A stretch of DNA of 64,000 nucleotides from Myxococcales bacterium (GCA_016794505.1 JAEUJZ010000078.1:175133-239132); one strand, 5' to 3'. Shown: positions 51,187-59,682, counted from the first letter of the stretch. Made by a program: numbers and translations. The notes: generated by a model from the sequence alone, not told the origin.

Positions 51187-51215
51187 AGGAGCCGTCTCAC
51201 GACAGGCTCCTTTTC
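51187..51215 (+). terminator. Rho-independent terminator after the amidase gene
   Basis: AGGAGCC at 51187-51193 pairs with GGCTCCT at 51205-51211, followed by TTTT. It ends the amidase transcript and directly abuts the duplicated end of the SprT-like gene. Confidence 0.8.
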
Positions 51216-51395
51216 TAATTACCCCAACTCAAACACCTCTCCGCAGCTCTCACAGCGGATGCGGGTTTGCTCCAGGGTGGATTTGGCGACGCGGATGATG
51301 AAGGGGCACCGGCAGACCGCTTTCCGGCTGCGAGAGCCGGGGCAGTCGTCCGGTGTGGTATCCGCGTCGCCGGGGATGAGGACTTCAGCCAGGTG
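51216..51395 (-). pseudogene. duplicated 3' end of the SprT-like gene
   Basis: This 180-base segment repeats the 3' end of the SprT-like gene at 55682-55910 in the same orientation. Over the first 159 bases I count seven mismatches. A 47-48-base piece of the full copy (about 55,841-55,888) is then missing, and matching resumes over GGATGAGGACTTC to 51395. It encodes the C-terminal zinc-ribbon (RIRCESCGEVFELG) and its stop codon but no start, so it is a remnant. Each copy begins right after a terminator ending in TTTT. Confidence 0.85.
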
Positions 51396-51400
51396 CTGTA

Positions 51401-52612
51401 TCAGGCAAGTCGCAACAGGAGGTCGCGAACGACCTCATGAACTTGCTCCGGTCGTTCGATGACGATATGTTCTGCGTTCGTCGGGGTAACCGGCCATAGG
51501 ACCCGTTCTCTGATATCAGAAAAGTAGCTGTCCGTTGGTTCAGCGAATATCTCCTTGGGGCCAGTATCGGTGACATCTAGTGTCTCAAAGTGGCCAAAAT
51601 CCACGGCCTGGTTTTCGCCGAGAAGCCCGACATCGGCAATGATCTCCTCGGGAACATGGGGGCCTGTATACAATACCGCGGTCTGCAAACCGAGACGAAG
51701 GTGCAGATCGAGTGTTGCTGCGAATCGTTCCGTCGCAGCACGATTCATGCGAGCCGGATCGACGATGAAAGTACGCCGAAAACCTAGAGCAGACGAGCCG
51801 TAGTGTCGGCGACAAACAGCTTGGTACTTGGCACTCATGAGCAAGACGCTTTGATAGACGGGGTTTGCGCTCAGCCAGCATGTAAATCCGGTCGCAAGCC
51901 CGCTCACATCTGTGATGAGTAGCTGCCTGGCCCTCGACTGGAGGGCGCGCTCGTATCGGTCGATGTATTGAGCCGTGATGCGGATGCGCGTTGCAGCATG
52001 AAGGTCAATGGAATTCGTTGCATAGGTGAGCGGCGCTGCCACCGCGAATTTGGCGGGCATATCCGCTGCTGGCCGCCGGTCTGCCTCCGTCGTGGCTTCG
52101 GCTCTCGTGATGCGCGGTAGGGTCAGGGACACACCGGTAAGAGAGCGGTGGGCCAGCACGGCAAGGCCGGCCAAATCCTTGACCCGCGTCCGACTGGTTC
52201 CGTAGCGACGCCCCAAGTGCTCCTTGTCAACGCTGCCCCACTCCAGCCAGCGAAGGAACAGAACTGCCTCGATTCGGCTCAGCTCTTTCTCCGGTGCCGG
52301 CTGATAGCCAACTGGGCCGTAGTGACGCTGGTAGATGTCCTGAACGACTTGGCCCCTGACGCCATCTGCGGCAATGTCGGCTGCCTGGAGATGATACCAA
52401 GCCATATCGACGTGTGCCGCCCACAAATCTTCCAGTTCTCCGAGGTCGTTTTTCGCAAAGAGCAGATGCCACAGTGGTGGGCATTCCCCTGGGGCGGGCT
52501 GGGGTACATGCCGGAAACTCGCCCGCCGGTTGCGCAGTCCCATCAGGAAGCGGCTCGACTCCTCGTGTATTCCTCGCAGTCTCTGCGGGGCTTTGGAGAC
52601 GTTCTGGCCCAT
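51401..52612 (-). CDS. unknown conserved-looking protein of 403 residues
   Basis: AAAGGAC lies nine bases before the ATG and the frame is intact. The N-terminal 150 residues are helical and contain a possible helix-turn-helix (KEHLGRRYGTSRTRVKDLAG). The C-terminal 200 residues form an alpha/beta domain with IDRYERALQSRARQLLITDV, CWLSANPVYQSVLL, RRTFIVDPARM and LQTAVLYTGPHVPEE. I cannot assign this domain; the run of strands and the 'FRRTFIVD' core recall small ligand-sensing domains near mobile-element regulators. Upstream the sequence has two GCATGCTT direct repeats (52629 and 52647) that could be operator half-sites. Confidence 0.65.
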   Translation of the reverse strand: MGQNVSKAPQRLRGIHEESSRFLMGLRNRRASFRHVPQPAPGECPPLWHLLFAKNDLGELEDLWAAHVDMAWYHLQAADIAADGVRGQVVQDIYQRHYGPVGYQPAPEKELSRIEAVLFLRWLEWGSVDKEHLGRRYGTSRTRVKDLAGLAVLAHRSLTGVSLTLPRITRAEATTEADRRPAADMPAKFAVAAPLTYATNSIDLHAATRIRITAQYIDRYERALQSRARQLLITDVSGLATGFTCWLSANPVYQSVLLMSAKYQAVCRRHYGSSALGFRRTFIVDPARMNRAATERFAATLDLHLRLGLQTAVLYTGPHVPEEIIADVGLLGENQAVDFGHFETLDVTDTGPKEIFAEPTDSYFSDIRERVLWPVTPTNAEHIVIERPEQVHEVVRDLLLRLA

Positions 52613-52761
52613 GTTCCGTAGTCCTTTCGCATGCTTACATTAGTTGGCATGCTTCTTTCGCCACTTATGTATAACAGAACGCAAACAGAAGCATGACATA
52701 TGCTGCGAACGACTTTCAATAAGAAAGCGGCACACAACAGTGGAGACTGATGGAGGCAATG

Positions 52762-52781
52762 TGATATAATATAGGTATAAT
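52762..52781 (+). promoter_or_regulatory. sigma-70-like promoter -10 elements before the DUF4382 gene
   Basis: The AT-rich segment contains an extended -10 element TGATATAAT at 52762-52770 and a second TATAAT at 52776-52781, about 90-100 bases before the ATG at 52870. No good -35 hexamer is visible. It is the clearest promoter-like sequence near the rightward DUF4382 and phospholipase genes. Confidence 0.5.
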
Positions 52782-52869
52782 GATTCAATTTATGAAATTG
52801 CATTCAATTATCCATGTTCAAACTAAAACGAGCAACGTGATCAACCAAGCAACAACAAGGAGAAAACTC

Positions 52870-53736
52870 ATGACGTTCCTACGAGTTCTACTCATCTCGT
52901 TCGGTATCGTGGTTGTACTGGTTGGCTGTAGCAAGAACGATACGCCCGCGTCATCAGCAGAGGCAGGATTCTTGAGTATCGCTATCCACGATGCCCCAGA
53001 CCCCGTAGTGCAGAGTCTTTATGTGAGTCTCGCCTCTATCGCCGTGCGTTCAGGGGCAGGCGGTGGGTGGACCGAGTTCCCGGCTAACCCGGCACCGTTT
53101 GATCTGCTCACGCTCCGGGACGGACGGGTGCTCACGGTATTGACCAACAAGTCTATCCCAGCCGGTGACTATGACGAGCTTCGGCTGGTTTTCAAAGACA
53201 ACCCTGTGGCTATGGTAGATGGCAAGCAAGTGTCGGTTGACGCACCGTCTGCAACCTCCTCAGGCTACAAGATAAAAGGGACATTCACCATTGCATCTAA
53301 GGCTTGCACAACCATCGCGGTAGATTTTGACGCTAAACAGTCACTCCGACCGCATCCCGTGAAGGGATTCATGCTCCGTCCGGTCATAAGGCTTGATAAT
53401 ATAAAAACAGCCGCATGTTCCCCTGAACAGCCACTCAGAACACCCGAGGAGACATTAGAGGGATTTGTGCGAGCGCTAGAAACGAATGATTCAGCATTGG
53501 CCATCACATTCCTTTCTGCGTCCATTCGGCCTATGTTTGAAACGATTTTACCTAACATCGATTTGCGCACTATTGCGGAAGATTATCGCACTTTTCCTCC
53601 ACAGAGGACTGATGACCCAATTGCGGATGATGAGCGCGCAGACTTTCTTTCAAAGAGAAAGACTGATGGAAAAGTGATTTACGTACCACTATCACTCATA
53701 ATTGAACGGGATGCCTGGAAAATTTCCGAGTTCTAA
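52870..53736 (+). CDS. DUF4382-type lipoprotein
   Basis: The ATG at 52870 follows AAGGAG and gives 288 residues with a lipoprotein signal (LLISFGIVVVLVGC). Residues 30-180 show the DUF4382 pattern: LSIAIHDAPDPVVQSLYVSL, FDLLTLRDGRVLTVLTNKSI, then PAGDYDELRLVF. Such proteins are beta-sandwich lipoproteins, often calcium or carbohydrate related, of unknown role. The C-terminal 90 residues are an added domain rich in Asp/Arg with no match. The phospholipase-like gene starts 23 bases after its stop. GC is lower than in the chromosome part. Confidence 0.8.
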   Translation: MTFLRVLLISFGIVVVLVGCSKNDTPASSAEAGFLSIAIHDAPDPVVQSLYVSLASIAVRSGAGGGWTEFPANPAPFDLLTLRDGRVLTVLTNKSIPAGDYDELRLVFKDNPVAMVDGKQVSVDAPSATSSGYKIKGTFTIASKACTTIAVDFDAKQSLRPHPVKGFMLRPVIRLDNIKTAACSPEQPLRTPEETLEGFVRALETNDSALAITFLSASIRPMFETILPNIDLRTIAEDYRTFPPQRTDDPIADDERADFLSKRKTDGKVIYVPLSLIIERDAWKISEF

Positions 53737-53759
53737 GAAACAACCTGCAGGAGCGGACC

Positions 53760-55529
53760 ATGAGTCGAAACGTAGCTATGATCATTGTTTTGAGTACCAT
53801 GTTCCTTCTAATAGGGGGCAACGTAAGTGCGTTTGCTCCGATGACCAAGACCTTTGGAGAATCGACACATCCCTTAATGACACGAACCGCTTTCATGCGT
53901 GCTGGAATTACCAATATAGATCTTGAAGGAGCTGCAGCGGATGGAACCATAGAAGAGGATACTGGCCCAGACCGGATGGCAGGGTGCTTTATCCGCGCGT
54001 TTAATCATTTTTATGATCCGCAGCATCGGCAACCATTTACTTGTAAGACAAGCCTCAACGTGTTTCAACCATCGTTTAGATGGCTGATTAGCAAAGATGC
54101 TCAAATGGGCATTATTCCGTTCAGTGCTATTTCCAACGTGCATGTCGTCCTAAATTGCCCCAAGAAAGATTACCCGAACATTCGTTATCCGGGCGGCGAT
54201 GCATCATGGCAATCCTCCTTGGATTGGCTGCATAATAATGATCCCTCTGACGGATTAACTCGTGTCGAAAAACTACGGAGAGCCTATAAGGGCTTAGGGC
54301 ACGCTCTCCATCTGCTTCAAGACTCTGGGGTCCCCGACCATGCGCGCGGTGATGACCATCCTGCTTTTTTGGAAGGGGCAGTTGACCCGAGCGTGCTAGA
54401 ACAATGGGCCAAAGCTCCAGGGCGAGTATCTGAGCTAGAAGGGTTAGTCAAATACCCAACCATGGTTTCCGACCCTGTGAGCGCAATTAAGCTAGTGAGT
54501 TCTTTTGCCTCCTCAACATTCTATAGCTATAGTACGGTCCCGCCTGCTTCGTGCGCTTCTTTTAAGTCTCCGCTGAATGAGGCCAAGGAGAAGGACATCA
54601 CCATATCCGCGGAGACCGCAAAATTGCTCGGCATGGGCTCGATTGAGCTTACCTATAAGTATGAAGTAGTGCGTGTTCGGTCACCTGGGCGCGTTGTGCA
54701 TATACCAGGCATTTCCGGGCTTGACCCAGATGAGATACCCATTTGTCGTCCGAGTACATTCCATACGCCTGTCGGTAGTGTTCGTGTCTGTTTTGTCGAT
54801 AACGTCTTGGTCAATCACTATACATGGCGAGTCATCGGCACCTTGGTCGTCGAGGCTAGTTGGGGGCTAGTTGAGCATTTTTCAAAAGAACAGGGTGCTA
54901 TTCGAATTGAAGACAATCCTGACCCTGCTGCGCCGCGCATACCCTGCGATGGCCGTAAATCCTGCCTCGTTGGTCCGGAGTCCTACTGGCATTCTGTAAC
55001 CACGGGTTCTGCGGGGCATAGTTGGACTACCAAGAATAACGATGGACAGTGCCATCCCGACAGCGTTTTCCCAGCCGGTCGCGAGCGGCGCATCGAGAAC
55101 TATGCAGTGTGGCGACTATCGGCCCCCTTTGAGAGCAATTATGTCGTCCAGGCGTATGTTCCTCCGGTGACTGGGCTCACTAAGAAGGCGCGTTATAGTG
55201 TCTGCGTCGACGGACGGGCAACCTGCTATCAAATCGATCAGGCGGCGGTGAGCGCATCGGCAGACTCATGGGTTGATTTGGGCATACACCAACTGACAGA
55301 AGCCTCCTCGGCGCGTGTTGCCGTGCATGACCTCGCATGCGGCTGGGATGGCACGACTCTGAGTTGCGAGCGTTATGGGACCACTGCCATCGGCGTTGAT
55401 GCTGTGCGTTTCAGACCGACAGCTAAACCCGTAGCTTCCGTCCCAGCACCTGCGAACTGTTTGCCGGATGAAATCATGCTCTGCAAGGACGGGACGCTGC
55501 CGGCTATCCCAATGATCACTTGTCCGTAG
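53760..55529 (+). CDS. exported zinc phospholipase C/P1 nuclease-like protein with golvesin-type domain
   Basis: The 589-residue protein has a signal peptide (MSRNVAMIIVLSTMFLLIGG). The N-terminal domain carries ESTHPLMTR near residue 35 and GHALHLLQDSGVPDHARGDD near residue 185, the zinc-ligand pattern of the phospholipase C / S1-P1 nuclease fold ('H.LqD...P.H..d'). The C-terminal 160 residues resemble a golvesin/xly-type carbohydrate-binding beta-sandwich (ENYAVWRLSAPFESNYVVQA, IGVDAVRF). It should be a secreted hydrolase acting on lipids or nucleic acids. A terminator follows within 130 bases. Confidence 0.8.
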   Translation: MSRNVAMIIVLSTMFLLIGGNVSAFAPMTKTFGESTHPLMTRTAFMRAGITNIDLEGAAADGTIEEDTGPDRMAGCFIRAFNHFYDPQHRQPFTCKTSLNVFQPSFRWLISKDAQMGIIPFSAISNVHVVLNCPKKDYPNIRYPGGDASWQSSLDWLHNNDPSDGLTRVEKLRRAYKGLGHALHLLQDSGVPDHARGDDHPAFLEGAVDPSVLEQWAKAPGRVSELEGLVKYPTMVSDPVSAIKLVSSFASSTFYSYSTVPPASCASFKSPLNEAKEKDITISAETAKLLGMGSIELTYKYEVVRVRSPGRVVHIPGISGLDPDEIPICRPSTFHTPVGSVRVCFVDNVLVNHYTWRVIGTLVVEASWGLVEHFSKEQGAIRIEDNPDPAAPRIPCDGRKSCLVGPESYWHSVTTGSAGHSWTTKNNDGQCHPDSVFPAGRERRIENYAVWRLSAPFESNYVVQAYVPPVTGLTKKARYSVCVDGRATCYQIDQAAVSASADSWVDLGIHQLTEASSARVAVHDLACGWDGTTLSCERYGTTAIGVDAVRFRPTAKPVASVPAPANCLPDEIMLCKDGTLPAIPMITCP

Positions 55530-55652
55530 CAGGAGTGTCAGCGGGTTTGAGTAATTTGGATCGAAGACATGGAATGGATATAACGGTTCTGGGAGCTAAA
55601 TGATTGGAGCAAGATGCTGTCAGCGCGACAGCTGCCTCATCCTAAACAAAGC

Positions 55653-55684
55653 AGGAGCTGCCCGAACGGGTCAGCTCCTTTTAA
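55653..55684 (+). terminator. Rho-independent terminator after the phospholipase-like gene
   Basis: AGGAGCTG at 55653-55660 pairs with CAGCTCCT at 55672-55679, extended inside by CCCG/CGGG, and is followed by TTTT. It directly abuts the intact SprT-like gene, just as the terminator at 51187 abuts the duplicated fragment. Confidence 0.85.
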
Positions 55685-56353
55685 TTACCCCAACTCAAAC
55701 ACCTCTCCGCAAGTTTCACAGCGGATGCGGGTTTGTTCCAGGGTGGATTTGGCGACGCGGATGATGAAGGGGCACCGGCAGACCGCTTTGCGGCTGCGAG
55801 AGCCGGGGCGGTCGTCCGGTGTGGTATCCGCATCGCCGGGTTTGGGCGGTGTTTCAACACCGCTTAGGGCGACAGGCTTGGCACGGTGGATGAGGACTTC
55901 GGCCAGGTGGCGGATGTCCTCGTCGTAGCGCAGTTTGGTTTCCTCCTTGAGTTTGGTGAAAGCGTGGCCGTAGGTGCGGGAGAACTCGACCGTGAGGCCG
56001 AGCTCTTCGGCGGCCGCCTTGAACTGGGTGTTGTGGTACTGGCTCTTGGTGCAGTCTCTGATGCCGCGCTCGAAGTTCTTGGCGTGGGCGGCTTCGTGCA
56101 AGAGCGTGCCGACGATATCGCCCGGGTCGCGGTCAAGGTGTTCAGCGACGACCACGACTTCGTGGCTGTGATGGTTACCCTCCTTCTTGCCGCGCCACCG
56201 AAGCGGCGCAAAGTGCCCCAGAACTGACAGGTCGCGGCGGCTCGACGGGGCGGCGAGCAGCATGACGCCGGGCACATCGGGATGATGAACGCGAATGCGG
56301 CTCCAGATGCGCGTGAGTGCTTCTATCAGCACCACGCTGGTTCGCTCGTGCAT
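55685..56353 (-). CDS. SprT-like zinc metallopeptidase-fold protein
   Basis: The 222-residue protein has the SprT/M48-like motif TLLHEAAHAKNF with a third His ligand region YHNTQFKAAAEELGL. A C-terminal zinc-ribbon follows (VCRCPFII and RIRCETCGEVF). SprT-like proteins are common in plasmids and integrative conjugative elements, where their substrate is unknown; eukaryotic Spartan cleaves DNA-protein crosslinks. AAGGAA precedes the ATG. It is the last gene of the minus-strand ICE operon, and its 3' end is duplicated at 51216, next to acquired cargo. Confidence 0.85.
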   Translation of the reverse strand: MHERTSVVLIEALTRIWSRIRVHHPDVPGVMLLAAPSSRRDLSVLGHFAPLRWRGKKEGNHHSHEVVVVAEHLDRDPGDIVGTLLHEAAHAKNFERGIRDCTKSQYHNTQFKAAAEELGLTVEFSRTYGHAFTKLKEETKLRYDEDIRHLAEVLIHRAKPVALSGVETPPKPGDADTTPDDRPGSRSRKAVCRCPFIIRVAKSTLEQTRIRCETCGEVFELG

Positions 56354-56377
56354 GGTGCGGTTCCTTTCGTGTTGGTG

Positions 56378-56623
56378 TTAGAACTCCAAGCCGGGTGACT
56401 CGGGTGTTGGTGCAGCCTCCTCGGGCAACTTCAGGTTGCAGGGATGGAAAGCCGCGAGCAGTCGAATGGCCTCGGCGATGAAGTCAGCGCCCGAGACTTC
56501 GTGGTCGGGATTGCCGCCGGGAAAGAGCGCGTCGATGAAGCCGATAAGGATGCGGTCTTTCTCCGGGGTTCGCATGGTGTCGAGGGTGGCGAGGACGCGG
56601 GCGCGGTACTCATCCCTGGTCAT
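56378..56623 (-). CDS. small ICE backbone protein, 81 residues
   Basis: An acidic, helical protein (MTRDEYRARVLATLDTMRTP, then GADFIAEAIRLLAAFHPCNL) with no recognised domain. Its ATG overlaps the stop of the upstream gene (ATGA), placing it firmly in the operon, and the SprT-like gene starts 24 bases after its stop. The upstream neighbour has a similar size and helical make-up, so the two may form a complex. Confidence 0.75.
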   Translation of the reverse strand: MTRDEYRARVLATLDTMRTPEKDRILIGFIDALFPGGNPDHEVSGADFIAEAIRLLAAFHPCNLKLPEEAAPTPESPGLEF

Positions 56624-56991
56624 CGTTCACTCTCCTGCCGTTCAGCCAAGCGTTGGAGCGCTGCGCGTACGTCGCTGTCGGGCAACTCTTCGACCAGGCG
56701 GTCAAGGTCGCGTCCGGTCAGCGGTCGTTTCAGAATTTCGCTCCACCACTCGACAACGTAGTCGCCGAGCGCGTCAGTGAGTGCCCGGCGGTCATGGTGT
56801 TCATGCAGCTCTGGGGCGAAGTCGGCGAGCAGTTTGAGCGCCGTGCCGAATGCCGTGAGCCTCTCGGGACCGCTACCATTCTGGGCGCCGAAGAGGCAGA
56901 CGGCGACCTTGACGAGCAGAGTGTCTTTTAGTGGCTCCGGTAGCTGTTCAACGTAGAGCGCGAGCCGTTCCGCGTAGGTTGCTTCAGACAT
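56620..56991 (-). CDS. small ICE backbone protein, 123 residues
   Basis: The ATG at 56991, preceded by GAGGAG, overlaps the end of the upstream gene. The product is helical and acidic (TYAERLALYVEQLPEPLKDT, then ALGDYVVEWWSEILKRPLTG and LDRLVEELPDSDVRAALQRL) and matches no family I know. The ATGA overlap with the next gene indicates translational coupling. The frame is open further upstream to 57150 but would overlap the upstream gene by 160 bases, which is unlikely. Confidence 0.75.
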   Translation of the reverse strand: MSEATYAERLALYVEQLPEPLKDTLLVKVAVCLFGAQNGSGPERLTAFGTALKLLADFAPELHEHHDRRALTDALGDYVVEWWSEILKRPLTGRDLDRLVEELPDSDVRAALQRLAERQESER

Positions 56992-57418
56992 CGCTCTCCT
57001 CCTCGTCAAAGCGGCAGGGAAGCTGCTGCTGGTCGGCGATGTTTCGCATCCACCCATTCGCAAAGTCGGCCTGGTCGCGCTGCTCGCGGGCGTTCTCGTG
57101 TTCGATGACGCCCTCGGGAGTGATGTCGAGACCGATGCGATACACGGCAAGGCTGTCTTGCTGGAAGGTGCAGGCGTAGACCTTGCCGTCTTCGGCCTTG
57201 AAGAACGTCATGTCCGGGTCGGCCATGACATCGCCGTTCTGGATGAAGTTGTGGGCGATGCTGTAGTGCCGCTCGGTCAGCCGGTCGATGGACACGGCCA
57301 TGAAGAGACCTTTGGCGTTGTCGATTTTGCGAGCGCCGCCGACCTCGATACCTTCGGTCAGGTGGTCGAAGACGGCTTGAGCTTTCGGGGACAGTGGTTT
57401 TAGGGAACTCATGGGCAT
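56984..57418 (-). CDS. ICE protein, DUF6908-like
   Basis: The 144-residue protein contains ERHYSIAHNFIQNGDVMADP followed by DMTFFKAEDGKVYACTFQQD and SLAVYRIGLD. This strand-rich core with 'QNGD.m.DP.m.f' matches a family (DUF6908-like) found in many integrative and plasmid elements next to RadC and SprT-like genes. Its function is unknown; the setting suggests a role in element maintenance or anti-restriction. AAGGAAT lies before two alternative ATGs (57418 and 57412). Confidence 0.7.
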   Translation of the reverse strand: MPMSSLKPLSPKAQAVFDHLTEGIEVGGARKIDNAKGLFMAVSIDRLTERHYSIAHNFIQNGDVMADPDMTFFKAEDGKVYACTFQQDSLAVYRIGLDITPEGVIEHENAREQRDQADFANGWMRNIADQQQLPCRFDEEESDV

Positions 57419-57537
57419 GGGGATTCCTTTTCGGCTCGCAGCACCAAGCGGTTGCGGGAGCGGTTGCTGCCGACGGTGTTGGTCCGGCGGTGGGGTCGAT
57501 GGCCTTGGGGCGAGTTCGCCCCGGGCGGCTCGCTTCC

Positions 57538-57972
57538 CTACCCTCCGAGCGGGTAGAGGGCTTCCTCGTAGGTCGAGTAGAAGCAGCCGCGCGCCAGGAT
57601 GATGTGGTCGAGGAGCGGAAGTCCGAGCAGGACGCCGGCCAGTTGGAGCCGGAGCGTCAGGTCTAGGTCACCGTTCGACGGATGTGGGTCGCCGGACGGA
57701 TGGTTGTGGAACGCAATGAACGTCCGGCAGTTCAGGCGGACCAACTCGCGAAAGACGTCAAGCGTCGAGACTGAAACGCGGTCAAGCGTGCCGATACCGA
57801 CGCAGCGGTTGGTGAGTACACGGTAGCTGGCATCAAGACCCAGTACATGAAATTGCTCGTGGTCTAGCGCGGCGATATGAGCGACGAGGTGTGCGGCATC
57901 ACGCGGCGAGCGGATGGTGGGCAGCTCTGCTGGCGCGGCATGCTCCTCGGCTGCCGGTCCGGTGGTGGTCAT
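57538..57972 (-). CDS. radC: RadC/JAB-domain protein
   Basis: The 144-residue protein is a stand-alone JAB (MPN+) domain as in RadC: FHVLGLDASYRVL, FRELVRLNCRTFIAFHNHPS and GDPHPSNGDLDLTLRLQLAG, with the metal-binding HNHPSGDP...D motif complete. The N-terminal helix-hairpin-helix of chromosomal RadC is absent, as in most mobile-element copies. The role is still unclear; such proteins are typical of ICEs and plasmids, with proposed DNA-repair or deubiquitinase-like activity. GGGAGGAA precedes the ATG. Confidence 0.94.
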   Translation of the reverse strand: MTTTGPAAEEHAAPAELPTIRSPRDAAHLVAHIAALDHEQFHVLGLDASYRVLTNRCVGIGTLDRVSVSTLDVFRELVRLNCRTFIAFHNHPSGDPHPSNGDLDLTLRLQLAGVLLGLPLLDHIILARGCFYSTYEEALYPLGG

Positions 57973-57999
57973 GTGTTCCTCCCAGGGAACGGCGCGGCG

Positions 58000-58326
58000 T
58001 CAGGTATGAAGCTGCCAGCCGTGAATGGGGACGATGGATACGGCGAGCGTCGGAGCTTCCCCGGAGCCATGGCCATCATGCGGGCCATGGAAGATGAGCC
58101 CGCCTGAGAACCAGTGCTGCCATACGCCGTCTTCGCCGAGCGCTTCGATTTGGAAGCTGAAGGAGAAGGGCGCGTGGTCGTGAAACAACGTCGCGCGCGT
58201 GATTTTGGGATGCGCGAAACGGTCGAGGAAGGTGAGCTGTTCTTCGAGGTGCTTCCTCAAACCGAGGCGGTCCGCATGAGCCCGCGCTGCCGCGAGCCGC
58301 GTTTCAACGCGGGTCGTGTCAAGCAT
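58000..58326 (-). CDS. DUF4120-like small protein
   Basis: The 108-residue protein contains FLDRFAHPKITRATLFHDHA, PFSFSFQIEALGEDGVW, then WFSGGLIFHGPHDGHGSG and TLAVSIVPIHGWQLHT. This matches the pattern of the DUF4120 family of conjugative elements. It is a small mixed alpha/beta protein with several conserved His, so metal or nucleic-acid binding is possible. GGAGG precedes the ATG. It sits between the primase and radC genes. Confidence 0.75.
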   Translation of the reverse strand: MLDTTRVETRLAAARAHADRLGLRKHLEEQLTFLDRFAHPKITRATLFHDHAPFSFSFQIEALGEDGVWQHWFSGGLIFHGPHDGHGSGEAPTLAVSIVPIHGWQLHT

Positions 58327-58366
58327 GGCAAACCTCCAGGATGCGGTAGGGTGAACGGGCTGAGAG

Positions 58367-59431
58367 CTACAGGGCGGGTGACTTCACTTCGGTACGCCGA
58401 CGAGAAAACGAGATGTCCGCGATATCGAGCCGACTCATCCCGTTCACCAGCCAGCGCAGGGCCTGCGGCGAAAAGCTCTCGGGCTCGGTGCCCTCTTCGA
58501 GCTTCACGATGCGCACCGGCACCAAGGGCGCGAGCTTGTCTTTGGCTTTCGCTGCACCGCTGTATCCGGCGTCATTGCCGTCGAAGAGGATGAATACTTC
58601 TTTGGCGTCAGCGAGGAGTCGCGCCTGGCTGTCGGAGAGTTCGCAGCCCATGGGGGCAACGACGTTCGTGAGTCCCGCTTCAGAAAGCTTGAAGACCGAG
58701 AAGAACCCTTCAACGAGGATGAGGCCGTGCTCGCCTGCTTCAGTCTTCGCGCGATGCAGGTTGTAGAGGACGAGTTCCTTCTTGAACCCTTTGGGGAAGC
58801 GGTACTTGCCGTGTTCCTTGATGTCCTGCGGCTTGAGGCGTCGTCCGGCGTAGGCAACAAGCTGCCCTTCGTCATCGTGAATCGGGATGGCAATCATCCC
58901 GCGCAACATCCCGCGCGAGCAGTAGCCGATGCCGAAGCGTTCGATGGTCGCGGGCTTCAGCGCGCGGTCGTGGATGAGGTGCGGATGGTCGCCCTTCAGG
59001 TCGAGCTTGACGTTGAGCGGTGCGTTCTCTTCCGGCGCTTCTTCGTCATCGCTTGGGGTCGGGGCGCTTCGCTTCCCTTCATCGTTCGCCGTTTTCGTCG
59101 GCGCCGTTGGCTTCACAACGTCTCTCGTTCCTTCTCCACTCAGAAAGAACGCCTGAAGTTTGAGCGCCGCATCGCGAATGCTGAGGTCTTCCTTCTTCGC
59201 GACGAGGTCGATGGCGTTGCCGCCGCCCTGGCATTTCGAGAAGCAGTGCCACAGGTTCTTATCGAGGTCGGCGTGAAAAGCGCGCGGACTGTCGCCGTTA
59301 TGAACAGGGCAGGGTCCGATGAGCTTCTTGCCGTCGCGATGGAGATTCTCCAGGCGGTAGAACTTCAGGAGCACGTCTTCTATCGAGACGCGCTTCCGAA
59401 TGTCCGCAAAGTTGACCCAGTTGTTCTTCAT
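58367..59431 (-). CDS. CHC2 zinc-finger and Toprim DNA primase-like protein
   Basis: The 354-residue protein begins with a CHC2 zinc finger typical of DnaG-type primases (KLIGPCPVHNGDSPRAFHAD, then WHCFSKCQGGGNAIDLVA, with ligands C-H-C-C). After a linker come a primase core block (LIHDRALKPATIERFGIGYC) and a Toprim domain (GLILVEGFFSVFKLSEAGLT, VFILFDGNDAGYSG). It lacks the helicase-binding C-domain of DnaG, as usual for element-encoded primases. It probably makes primers for replication of the transferred strand. GGAGGTG precedes the ATG, which overlaps the stop of the upstream gene. Confidence 0.94.
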   Translation of the reverse strand: MKNNWVNFADIRKRVSIEDVLLKFYRLENLHRDGKKLIGPCPVHNGDSPRAFHADLDKNLWHCFSKCQGGGNAIDLVAKKEDLSIRDAALKLQAFFLSGEGTRDVVKPTAPTKTANDEGKRSAPTPSDDEEAPEENAPLNVKLDLKGDHPHLIHDRALKPATIERFGIGYCSRGMLRGMIAIPIHDDEGQLVAYAGRRLKPQDIKEHGKYRFPKGFKKELVLYNLHRAKTEAGEHGLILVEGFFSVFKLSEAGLTNVVAPMGCELSDSQARLLADAKEVFILFDGNDAGYSGAAKAKDKLAPLVPVRIVKLEEGTEPESFSPQALRWLVNGMSRLDIADISFSRRRTEVKSPAL

Positions 59432-59682
59432 GATTTCACCTCCTTTCCGTCGATTGCTTCGGCGAGAGCGCCGAACTCTTCGTGGGCGACGCGGCGCACG
59501 TCTTCGTCGAAGAAGTCTTCAGCCGAACGGCCCTGGTCGAAGGCGTCGCGCGTAAACAAGAGGTCCGGCAGGTCGTCGTACCCGATGCCAAACGCGGCGC
59601 GGGTCAGGCGGTCCACCTTCCTCATCCACGCCCGGTACCCCTGGTCTCCGGTGCGCGGCTCGTCTGAAACGCTTCCGTTCAT
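59428..59682 (-). CDS. small ICE protein upstream of the primase
   Basis: AAAGGAG lies before the ATG at 59682, giving 84 residues. The core reads YRAWMRKVDRLTRAAFGIGY, then DDLPDLLFTRDAFDQGRSAE and DFFDEDVRRVAHEEFG. This resembles a small family common in conjugative elements ('yraWmr.Vd......gls..DLpD...rd.fe.G'), of unknown function. The stop overlaps the primase start (ATGA). The frame upstream to 59769 contains repeated sequence rather than coding pattern. Confidence 0.75.
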   Translation of the reverse strand: MNGSVSDEPRTGDQGYRAWMRKVDRLTRAAFGIGYDDLPDLLFTRDAFDQGRSAEDFFDEDVRRVAHEEFGALAEAIDGKEVKS

